A DNA stretch of 29,406 nucleotides. Origin: JABHHG01 sp964419445 (lineage in GTDB: Bacteria > Fidelibacterota > Marinisomatia > SCGC-AAA003-L08 > D37C17). Location of the stretch: positions 1-29,406 of the forward strand of contig CAYQPE010000014.1 in NCBI GenBank assembly GCA_964419445.1, in the 5' to 3' direction. Shown piece after piece: positions 16,502 through 23,822 of this stretch (position 1 is the stretch's first letter; each line of letters begins with the position of its first letter). The position numbers and the translations under genes are program-made. The notes beneath the pieces were generated by a model, which was not told the DNA's origin, did not search any database, and saw only the letters and a program-made list of their open reading frames with translations.

Positions 16502-17530
16502 CTAAAATGGTCTTTCAATACCAAGAATTATTCTAAAAGAGGTGGCAATAATACCCAATGCGATGCCAATCATAATTGCCCGTGAACCTGCAGCAGTAGG
16601 ATAATCAAATATCCAATCTGACAAATTAGGAACACTGAGGAAATAAGGGGTTTGCTCTACTGCAGACCATCCAAAATACATACCAATAATAGAGAGGAAT
16701 ACAATTCCACCAGCAACAATGAAAAACAAGTACTGTTTTTGAGGTACAATGGGAGCAATTAATGCACCAATTCCAAACATCATTAATGTAGAAACTACCC
16801 ACCACGGTATTAATCCACCAACAGGAACACGACCAAGCATAAGGATTATTCCTGCCACCAATAACAGGGTTGCTTCAAAATTCCGAATTCTAAATGCACG
16901 GTATGATGCAGATGCAACAAAAAACGCCAAGAGTGCAAACATTGTGGAAGAGAGCGGTGTAAAAATATTAAAGAACATCCAAGAGAATAATGAACCATCA
17001 ATACTTACATGAGCCCCCCACTTTTTGGCATCAACAGAAGCCGATGCACAATAGGGACTAACTTTTTCCATAAATGTAAGGGCACCCGATTCGGATTTAA
17101 AAATATGAGGGATTTCAAATTTATCCATAGAGCCTAATATTTTATTCTTTAAAATATGAGCATCAGCATCTGGAGAAACTATCATTACCTCCTCAACAAT
17201 TAAATTCACATCTTCATTATTAATATTGGTAAGCTCTACATAATTTGCACCGCGATAGAAAAATCCTGCAAAAATAGCAAACATGAATCCAACCACTGCT
17301 AAAATGCTATATTGCCAATTTTTTTGTTTTTTAAGCACCTTTATCACTTGGAGTTTCAACATATTTAATGAACCTAAGAAAATTGCAAAGGATGCAATAA
17401 TATCGAACCATTGTGTGGCGTCATTTTCTACAAAGTTTTGTACCCCATCATGTTTTATGAAATGTCCAAATAATGTAAATAATCCCACACTAATGGCAAT
17501 AAATAAGGGCATTTGTCGTTTTAAAAACAC
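16502..17530 (-). CDS. Polytopic membrane protein with an extracytoplasmic loop domain
   Basis: A 342-aa protein with about eight hydrophobic helices (8-24, 42-60, 74-92, 186-208, 218-234, 242-260, 266-286, 318-336) and a ~93-residue hydrophilic domain between the third and fourth (93-185). Basic loops (KVLKKQK; RAFRIR) place that domain outside the cytoplasm. The domain includes a VSPYCAS segment. The start is GTG at 17530 with AAGGAGAG just upstream; an ATG six codons later is possible, but the Shine-Dalgarno fits the GTG. It begins 9 nt after the DUF6754-like gene. No transporter signature is recognisable. Confidence 0.8.
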   Translation of the reverse strand: MFLKRQMPLFIAISVGLFTLFGHFIKHDGVQNFVENDATQWFDIIASFAIFLGSLNMLKLQVIKVLKKQKNWQYSILAVVGFMFAIFAGFFYRGANYVELTNINNEDVNLIVEEVMIVSPDADAHILKNKILGSMDKFEIPHIFKSESGALTFMEKVSPYCASASVDAKKWGAHVSIDGSLFSWMFFNIFTPLSSTMFALLAFFVASASYRAFRIRNFEATLLLVAGIILMLGRVPVGGLIPWWVVSTLMMFGIGALIAPIVPQKQYLFFIVAGGIVFLSIIGMYFGWSAVEQTPYFLSVPNLSDWIFDYPTAAGSRAIMIGIALGIIATSFRIILGIERPF

Positions 17531-17539
17531 AATCTCTCC

Positions 17540-18391
17540 TTAAATGAATTTTAATAAATTATATGGAAATAATCCTAATTGATGAAGTATATCAAAAAGG
17601 AAAACCAATACCATGGTAATCATTACCATTAACTTTACAATATCCTGTCCTTTTAAACTTCCCATCAATTCAGGTTGGTTAGATAAATAAGCACTTGCTG
17701 CAAAGAATTCTTCACCAATTAATGTGTAATCACAGGCAGTAACAAAAAATGGAATTTGTGATGCTGACCCTGTACCTGCAATTTGAATAGCGCCAATGGA
17801 GTTCCCTGTTTCTGCCAAAATTAAAGACTCAGCATAAAACTTTCCTTGATAAAAACATGCTGCAGGTTTTTCTCTCACCATTATTCCATTTACACCTGCT
17901 GCATACGCAAACTGATCATCAGATATATAATGGACCATATCATCATAATATAAATCAGGGCGACCTGCACGCAAATAAGATTCCCGACATGCTTCACGAC
18001 TTGCTTCCATTACAATTGCTTTACATGTAGGTACATTCAAATCGGTTTCATATCGTGCCGTCATTTCAGAAACATGCCCTAAAATATTTATCCCGGCAAC
18101 GGTATCTACTTGATCCATATCTGATATCCCTGGGACATATAATACAGACTTTCCCATTTCCGTAGCACGGCCTACGGCTTCTTCAATGGCTTTTAATCCT
18201 GCAATGGGTCGCAAATAGAATTCACCACCTGATTCTGCCATTTTGATATAATAGTACAAGATGAATGATACCCCAACCACACTGAAAAACATAGGGAAGT
18301 TATTGGGTTCAAAAATTTTACCTTGACCAAACCAGTAAACAGGCATGATTACAAGAAAGGCCAAAATCAATTTCAATAATCGATTATTCAT
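17540..18391 (-). CDS. DUF6754-like membrane protein
   Basis: A 283-aa protein with two N-terminal helices (about 5-22 and 32-50), a ~200-residue soluble domain, and a C-terminal helix (about 250-272). Basic residues ahead of helix 1 (NNRLLK) predict that the soluble domain faces the cytoplasm. The domain has alpha/beta segments such as GKSVLYVPGISDMDQVDT, VPTCKAIVMEASREACRES, AYAAGVNGIMVREKPAACF and AIQIAGTGSASQIPFF. From memory this resembles proteins annotated DUF6754; I could not test that. The start overlaps the previous gene by 4 nt (ATGA), with a GGAGG Shine-Dalgarno inside it. Function unknown. Confidence 0.8.
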   Translation of the reverse strand: MNNRLLKLILAFLVIMPVYWFGQGKIFEPNNFPMFFSVVGVSFILYYYIKMAESGGEFYLRPIAGLKAIEEAVGRATEMGKSVLYVPGISDMDQVDTVAGINILGHVSEMTARYETDLNVPTCKAIVMEASREACRESYLRAGRPDLYYDDMVHYISDDQFAYAAGVNGIMVREKPAACFYQGKFYAESLILAETGNSIGAIQIAGTGSASQIPFFVTACDYTLIGEEFFAASAYLSNQPELMGSLKGQDIVKLMVMITMVLVFLFDILHQLGLFPYNLLKFI

Positions 18392-18684
18392 TTATCCTCC
18401 ATAGATTGAGGTGTTTTAAAGAGCTTTGCAGATTTTTCTAATTGCTGAATTAAATATTCTATATTGTCTCTTTCTTCTAAAATCTCTGCATATTTGTAAT
18501 AGGAGTTACCCTGTACAAACACCGTAATTATTGGGCCAAAAAACACCATTAATTGACTCCCTAAAAATGATACATATTTTGTCATTTCTAAAAAGAAAAT
18601 TGCAGGTGTAGTTAACCCATGACTTGCAATTTTTTTAGCAAGTATATCTAATTCCTTTTGAACAGACAGTTCAACGTGATTCAT
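18388..18684 (-). CDS. Small membrane-associated protein of the seven-gene block
   Basis: A 98-aa protein with one long hydrophobic stretch (about 34-56, within YVSFLGSQLMVFFGPIITVFV) between an amphipathic N-terminal helix and a charged C-terminal helix (EILEERDNIEYLIQQLEKS) that could be a coiled coil. Its ATG directly follows the stop of the KOW protein with no spacer, and its stop overlaps the DUF6754-like start. I see no Shine-Dalgarno, so translation probably depends on coupling. I do not recognise the family. The conserved-looking packing makes a structural or adaptor role in a membrane complex plausible. Confidence 0.75.
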   Translation of the reverse strand: MNHVELSVQKELDILAKKIASHGLTTPAIFFLEMTKYVSFLGSQLMVFFGPIITVFVQGNSYYKYAEILEERDNIEYLIQQLEKSAKLFKTPQSMEDK

Positions 18685-19806
18685 TTAATGTAATATTAAT
18701 TCTAAATTTGCTCGTGGAATAGTAACCGACTCACCATTTTCAAACTCTACATTTGCCACACGTACCATTGTCTCTGATTCCATTTTCATTAATGGTGCAG
18801 GTAAATCAATAACTTTTCCTACTTGACCAAAATAAGGTGCCCGAATTACGCGTACAGGTGAACCTTCAGAAATTATCATATCAGATTCACTTAATGTGGT
18901 TTCAGGCATATCTTTTTTATGGGGAATGATGACCTCTGGACGAATAACACCTGCTCTAATTTGGGTTGATCCGTTTATAGATGCAAACTCTCCATCAAAA
19001 TCAGCAAATAAATCAAAAGTTCCTTTTGCCATGGCAATACTACCAAATCCTTCAGTAATCATAAGTGAAATTCCAATATCCTCAGAACCCGTTACTGCCA
19101 CACCTAAATTATATCCTAAAATAGTGGATAAATCATCGTAATCAAATCCACCGACCACAATACCTTTTACACCAACTTGCTGTGCTTTTTTAAATGCATC
19201 TAAGGTTATATGTGAACCGCCAATGATAATTTTACCCTTATACTCATCTTTAATTTTATTAATGGTTAACGGTAAATTTCTGTTATCAACGGCAATATGA
19301 ATTAGACCTTTATTTTCACCACCAATACCTAATATCCCCTGAATTAATGCACCTGATGTATTAATAATCACACCTTCTTCTGGAATAACATCTTCAATGG
19401 TTCCAGCGCTAAAAGCATCAACTTCAATGGGAATGGGCGGTTCAGATAAAAGTGCTTGCCCCGTAACATTGGATACATTGACTAATAATCCATCGATGGG
19501 AGATTTAAGCTGACTTTTAAAAAAGCCAAATATCCCCTTACTTTCGGCAATTACTTGTCCTTTAGAAATTTCTTCATCAATTTCAACTAACATACAATCA
19601 GGAACGGTGTCTGCTTCAACATTTAGTTGTCTTGCCACATTGAGCATTTGAACATTTCCTGGAATATTTGTAGATGCAATAATTGTATCTGCATCAACCA
19701 CATCTCCCTTATCTACATGTACTTCACCTTTTAATGGGAGTTGACGGAGTTTCTGTGTATGGGTTTTCGTTAATACTTTTAATCCTGGTGTATAAGATTG
19801 AGACAT
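18685..19806 (-). CDS. Soluble protein with N-terminal barrel-sandwich-like region and C-terminal KOW motif
   Basis: I start this at the ATG at 19806 (MSQSYTPGLKVL, 373 aa). An ATG 13 codons upstream would overlap the ATPase gene by 40 nt, while 19806 has a perfect GGAGG 7 nt before it and makes a TAATG junction. No signal peptide or membrane helix is present, so it is probably cytoplasmic. Residues about 12-125 have the Gly-rich beta pattern of a barrel-sandwich hybrid/lipoyl-like fold (VDKGDVVDADTIIAST; SPIDGLLVNVS) without a lipoyl-lysine motif. A middle alpha/beta region (about 165-260) contains KGKIIIGGSHIT and KGIVVGGFDYD. Residues about 315-336 form a KOW-type motif (GSPVRVIRAPYFGQVGKVI). 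Function unknown; an adaptor between the ATPase and the membrane subunits is my inference. Confidence 0.78.
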   Translation of the reverse strand: MSQSYTPGLKVLTKTHTQKLRQLPLKGEVHVDKGDVVDADTIIASTNIPGNVQMLNVARQLNVEADTVPDCMLVEIDEEISKGQVIAESKGIFGFFKSQLKSPIDGLLVNVSNVTGQALLSEPPIPIEVDAFSAGTIEDVIPEEGVIINTSGALIQGILGIGGENKGLIHIAVDNRNLPLTINKIKDEYKGKIIIGGSHITLDAFKKAQQVGVKGIVVGGFDYDDLSTILGYNLGVAVTGSEDIGISLMITEGFGSIAMAKGTFDLFADFDGEFASINGSTQIRAGVIRPEVIIPHKKDMPETTLSESDMIISEGSPVRVIRAPYFGQVGKVIDLPAPLMKMESETMVRVANVEFENGESVTIPRANLELILH

Positions 19807-21617
19807 TATGCGTCCTCCGGATATTCTTGTGTTACTGTGGACCATGTATTTAACGCATCAATTCGAGTAGTCATATCTTCACTAATTGAAAAGGGTTGAC
19901 GTCCTCTACCATCTAAGATTATACCCACCACACCACCATAGATTTTACATGATAAAGCTTCATTTACTCCTGCACCAATATCTATTTCATTGGTTGGTTT
20001 AAACGTAGCACTATAGCCTTGGTATTCTGCAGGAATTATTTTCATATCACCATAATTTAGAACGCCAGATTCTTTGCCAGTTGGAAGTTCAATTTCATAT
20101 TCTAAAAGTGTTTGGGATTTTCTTACTTCACCCACTGGGGCAATACATGTTCCTAATCGGACTAAACAATCTTTCTCAAATACTTCAACTGCAGCTTGAG
20201 TATGAACTGTTGAAAGTACACCTAACTGAGGCATCATAAAGATGGAATCAACGGCTAACTGAGTAATCCCTTCAGGTAGAAAGGCATCAATAAGCATACG
20301 GGCTGCTTGTTCACGTCGAGGGGCATGAGATAATACTCCACCTGAACCCACAAGTAAATCTAAATCCATTAAATTTACCAAAGTTTGCCCTGATGATGTT
20401 TGCTCAAATGCATCTGAAATAGTTCGTTCTTGCTGTACACCTTTAAGGCTTACTGCAAATTCTTTATGTTGCTCAAATGATAATCGCAATGCTTCCCGAG
20501 CAATGGCTTGTTCAATCTTTAAAGCCTCTAATGATTGAGGGATAGTCGTTGGTCGAATCATTTTATTGGCAATACGATTGGTAATTTCTTTTTCATCCAT
20601 TTCATAGGAAACCCATCGTGCCACATTGGGTATCCCTGCTTCTGCCAATACATTACATACAGAATAACTCATACCTAAGTTTGCACTTACGGTACGATTA
20701 AACTGCCCCTCAAATACAGAAAACACATCGGTAGTGGCACCCCCAATATCCACACCTACAACAGATATATTCTCTTGGGTTGCAATTTTTTGAATTATTT
20801 CTCCCACAGCACCCGGTGTTGGCATAATTGGGGCATCTGTCCAACTCATGAGCTTTTTGTATCCTGGCGCTTGAGCCATTACATGTTCCATAAATAAATC
20901 ATGGATCTGGTCACGACTGGGCTGAAGATTTTCATCTTCTAATGTAGGGCGGATATTATCCACCATAGTTAAATCTGTAATTTCACCCAATCGCTCATTG
21001 ATAGCATCTTGAGCTTTATTATTTCCAGCATAGATAACAGGGAGTTTATAATTAATACCCAACCGGGGTTTAGGGTTGGCTGCCTCTAATACTTCAGCTA
21101 ATTCTACCACATGAGATACAGTTCCACCATCAATGCCACCCGATAACAATATCATATCTGGGCGAAGCTGACGTATTCGTTTTACTTTCTCATGATATAA
21201 TCGACCATCATTGGATGCTAATACATCCATTACAATGGCACCTGCTCCCAAGGCTGCACGTTGGGCAGATTCACCTGTCATACTTTTTACTACACCACCC
21301 ACCATCATCTGTAATCCCCCACCTGCAGAACTCGTAGATATATAAATATCTACACCATCATCACCAGATGCAGGCGTTTGTATATCTTCTCCATTAAGAA
21401 TACTTCGACCAGATAATTCTTCCAATTCCATAATTGCATTAAGAACGCCTCGGGTAACATCTTCAAATGGAGCTTCTACAGTAGTGGGTGCTTCACCCCG
21501 ATGAGTAAGCCGATATTCACCATCTATTTTTTGTATGAGGATTGCTTTTGTGGTAGTTGAACCACAATCTGTGGCCATTATAATATTTATATTCTCGCCA
21601 TTAATAATTTCACTCAT
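19806..21617 (-). CDS. GlmL/MutL-family actin-fold (ASKHA) ATPase, extended C-terminus
   Basis: A 603-aa protein with all three ASKHA nucleotide-binding motifs: phosphate-1 DCGSTTTK (17-24), phosphate-2 DIGGATTDV (290-298) and adenosine GSGGVLSH (424-431). The remaining sequence (SSAGGGLQMMVGGVV, ILLSGGIDGG, YAGNNKAQD, MPTPGAVGEII) is that of the GlmL/MutL family, best known as the accessory or reactivating protein of B12-dependent glutamate mutase. Family members are typically about 460 aa; here about 115 residues (490-603) follow the ATPase domain, mostly beta-like. No GlmE/GlmS or other B12 mutase lies nearby, and it instead heads a membrane-protein operon. No Shine-Dalgarno precedes the ATG; a TTATAC lies within 10 nt, so a leaderless start is possible but unproven. 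Confidence 0.88.
   Translation of the reverse strand: MSEIINGENINIIMATDCGSTTTKAILIQKIDGEYRLTHRGEAPTTVEAPFEDVTRGVLNAIMELEELSGRSILNGEDIQTPASGDDGVDIYISTSSAGGGLQMMVGGVVKSMTGESAQRAALGAGAIVMDVLASNDGRLYHEKVKRIRQLRPDMILLSGGIDGGTVSHVVELAEVLEAANPKPRLGINYKLPVIYAGNNKAQDAINERLGEITDLTMVDNIRPTLEDENLQPSRDQIHDLFMEHVMAQAPGYKKLMSWTDAPIMPTPGAVGEIIQKIATQENISVVGVDIGGATTDVFSVFEGQFNRTVSANLGMSYSVCNVLAEAGIPNVARWVSYEMDEKEITNRIANKMIRPTTIPQSLEALKIEQAIAREALRLSFEQHKEFAVSLKGVQQERTISDAFEQTSSGQTLVNLMDLDLLVGSGGVLSHAPRREQAARMLIDAFLPEGITQLAVDSIFMMPQLGVLSTVHTQAAVEVFEKDCLVRLGTCIAPVGEVRKSQTLLEYEIELPTGKESGVLNYGDMKIIPAEYQGYSATFKPTNEIDIGAGVNEALSCKIYGGVVGIILDGRGRQPFSISEDMTTRIDALNTWSTVTQEYPEDA
19814..19818 (-). promoter_or_regulatory. 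Shine-Dalgarno deciding the KOW-protein start
   Basis: GGAGG on the minus strand lies inside the end of the ATPase gene, 7 nt upstream of the ATG at 19806. It supports that start over the ATG at 19845, which has no comparable site. Confidence 0.75.
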
Positions 21618-21694
21618 AGCGTATAATTTAGGATGATTATTTTATTGGATGGAGCAATTATTTATGCTAAAAATACGGGCTAAATAAAACATTA

Positions 21695-22702
21695 TTAATT
21701 TTTTAATCGTGGGTCAAGGGCATCTCGTAGGCCTTCACCTAAAAGATTATACACAGTAACGGTAATAAATATAGCAGTTCCGGGAAATACCGCCATCCAC
21801 CATGCATAAGTGGCACCTCTTGCCACAGAAAGAATTGAACCCCATGATACTGTAGATGCAGACCCAAAGCCTAAAAAGCTAAGTCCTGATTCAGTGAGAA
21901 TGGCAGATGCAATACCGAATGCAGCAATGACCAGCACCGGCGCAATGGCATTGGGAAGCACATGTCTAAATATTGTACGCATACTGGAAAACCCTAAGGC
22001 TTCAGCTGCAGTAACAAAATCCATGTTGCGAACTTTTAAAAATTCTGCACGGGTAAACCGCGCCACTGATGGCCATGATGTTAAGCCAATAATGACCATG
22101 ATAAGCCATATACCCCCTCCTGGATAGAATGCCACCACCGTAACAATCAGGAAAAATGTGGGAATGGTCATCATAATTTCAATTATTCGCTGCAATAGGA
22201 TGTCTGCAATGCCACCAAAATATCCTGCCAAAGCACCAAAGAATACACCAATAAAAATGGCAATTCCCATGGAAATAAGCCCTACAGCTAAAGCGGTACG
22301 AGTACCGTGAATCATTCCGCTCAATACATCACGTCCAATTTGGTCAGTTCCTAACCAATGTCCTGGTCGAGGTGAATGAAAGCGTGCTCTATAATCTAAA
22401 CTGGTGGGTAAATAAGGTACCGGTGGCCACAGTACAGAATCGTAATCTAAATTTTTCCAATCTGCATTAAGTAATTGAGGTTGCCATTTTGAAATCCCCA
22501 TTTTGATAACATATTCTTTGACTACTGGGAAATAGCGTTCACCCTCAATGACGCATGTAAGGGGCTTATCATTGGCAATAAAATCTGCAGTAAGGGCAAT
22601 TGCAAAAATACTAAAAATAATATACACCGACACCACTGCAGGTGTATTCTTTTTGAATTGACGAATGACAATTTCCCTATATGATTGACCTTTTTGACTC
22701 AT
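21695..22702 (-). CDS. oppC: Peptide ABC transporter permease (OppC/DppC type)
   Basis: One of the two inner-membrane permeases of a peptide importer, 335 aa. After the first helix (about 17-38) there is an extracytoplasmic insert of about 85 residues. The family core then begins at HWLGTDQIGRDVLS. The cytoplasmic EAA loop that contacts the ATPase is AAEALGFSSMRTIFRHVLPN. The C-terminal pattern SWGSIL and LLGEGLRDALDPRL is typical. The longer periplasmic insert is a variation seen in some DppC-like proteins. The start overlaps oppB by 4 nt (ATGA). A 77-nt gap separates its stop from the ATPase gene downstream. Confidence 0.95.
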   Translation of the reverse strand: MSQKGQSYREIVIRQFKKNTPAVVSVYIIFSIFAIALTADFIANDKPLTCVIEGERYFPVVKEYVIKMGISKWQPQLLNADWKNLDYDSVLWPPVPYLPTSLDYRARFHSPRPGHWLGTDQIGRDVLSGMIHGTRTALAVGLISMGIAIFIGVFFGALAGYFGGIADILLQRIIEIMMTIPTFFLIVTVVAFYPGGGIWLIMVIIGLTSWPSVARFTRAEFLKVRNMDFVTAAEALGFSSMRTIFRHVLPNAIAPVLVIAAFGIASAILTESGLSFLGFGSASTVSWGSILSVARGATYAWWMAVFPGTAIFITVTVYNLLGEGLRDALDPRLKN

Positions 22703-23802
22703 GAAGACTTACTTTCAAATGTAATTCGAGGATCCACCACTGAATATAATAAATCAGCCAATAATATGCCGATTAATGTAAGTACTGCTGAAATAGTAAA
22801 TACCGCCATCACAATGGGATAATCTCTAGATGTTATGGCCTCAAAAGCTAGGGAACCCATCCCTGGTATGGTGAATATTGTTTCAATAATGACAGAGCCA
22901 CCTATCATGGCTGGTAATATATATGCCAATATAGTTATAATAGGAATAAGTGAGTTCCGTAATGCATGTTTATAAATCACCACATTTTCAGTTAATCCTT
23001 TTGCACGGGCTGTGCGGATATAGTCTTGCCGGATAATCTCTAACATGCCCACCCTCATCTGTCGTGAGAGATATGCAAAACTTCCATAGGTATAAACCGT
23101 TACCGGTAAAACCATATGCCAAGATACATCCATAATTTTACCAAAAGTAGATAATGAATCATAATCATTAGAATATAGCCCCGCATAAGGGAACCAATCA
23201 AAGAAATCACCCCCACCAAAGAAGATAATCATCATTGTTCCTATCCAAAAGTTAGGTAATGAGTAAAGGATGAATACGGTTACCGTACTAATCCTATCCC
23301 ACATAGAATGTTGATTAACTGCTGAATAAATGCCCAATGGTATGGCAATAAGATATGCCAAGAAAGTAGATATTAAGTTTAAAGATAATGTAATGGGAAT
23401 TCGTTCTTTGATTTTATCAAGTACAGGTTGATTATCTCTAAAAGATTCCCCAAAATCTAATTTTAAAACATTGGCTGTCCAAATGTGATATTGGTTTTGT
23501 GTCCCATTCCAACGAAATGTAAGCCTACTAAGTAATGATTTTGGATTATGTGCATCCTCATCTTCAAACATGGTAATATAAAAAAGCGGTTTATCTAAAT
23601 TCCATTGTTTACGAATGAGTTCAATCATTTTTTCATTTAGATCCCTACCCTGCCCTGTTGATAATCCTTGAGACGAACCAACACCGGCCTTTAATTCTGC
23701 AGGGTCACCAGGTGCTAATCGGGAAATAGCAAATGATAATACCGTAATTACAAATAAAGTAGGAAACACAAGAAGTATGCGTCTGATGATGTAGTTGAGC
23801 AT
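22699..23802 (-). CDS. oppB: Peptide ABC transporter permease (OppB/DppB type)
   Basis: Partner permease of oppC, 367 aa. The standard N-terminus IIRRILLVFPTLFVITVLSFAI forms helix 1 (about 4-26). It is followed by an enlarged extracytoplasmic region (about 30-120, usually shorter) and then the binding-protein-dependent transport core: IPITLSLN, AIPLGIYSAV and the EAA loop RTARAKGLTENVVIYKHALRN. The ending, LLADLLYSVVDPRI, is the family one. It begins 20 nt after oppA and overlaps oppC by 4 nt. Confidence 0.95.
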   Translation of the reverse strand: MLNYIIRRILLVFPTLFVITVLSFAISRLAPGDPAELKAGVGSSQGLSTGQGRDLNEKMIELIRKQWNLDKPLFYITMFEDEDAHNPKSLLSRLTFRWNGTQNQYHIWTANVLKLDFGESFRDNQPVLDKIKERIPITLSLNLISTFLAYLIAIPLGIYSAVNQHSMWDRISTVTVFILYSLPNFWIGTMMIIFFGGGDFFDWFPYAGLYSNDYDSLSTFGKIMDVSWHMVLPVTVYTYGSFAYLSRQMRVGMLEIIRQDYIRTARAKGLTENVVIYKHALRNSLIPIITILAYILPAMIGGSVIIETIFTIPGMGSLAFEAITSRDYPIVMAVFTISAVLTLIGILLADLLYSVVDPRITFESKSS

Positions 23803-23822
23803 CTATATATTAGATAAAAATG

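Noticed and set aside
18685..19845. ATG at 19845 as the start of the KOW protein
   Set aside because: It would overlap the ATPase gene by 40 nt and lacks a ribosome site, whereas the ATG at 19806 has GGAGG at 7 nt and a TAATG junction.
14758..21617. Reading the block as a glutamate mutase or aminomutase operon
   Set aside because: No B12-binding subunit (DxHxxG) or mutase catalytic subunit is encoded anywhere in the window.
21618..21694. Possible promoter for the seven-gene block in the 77-nt gap (TTATAC close to the ATG)
   Set aside because: No -35 element lies at suitable spacing and the region is generally AT-rich, so chance is likely.
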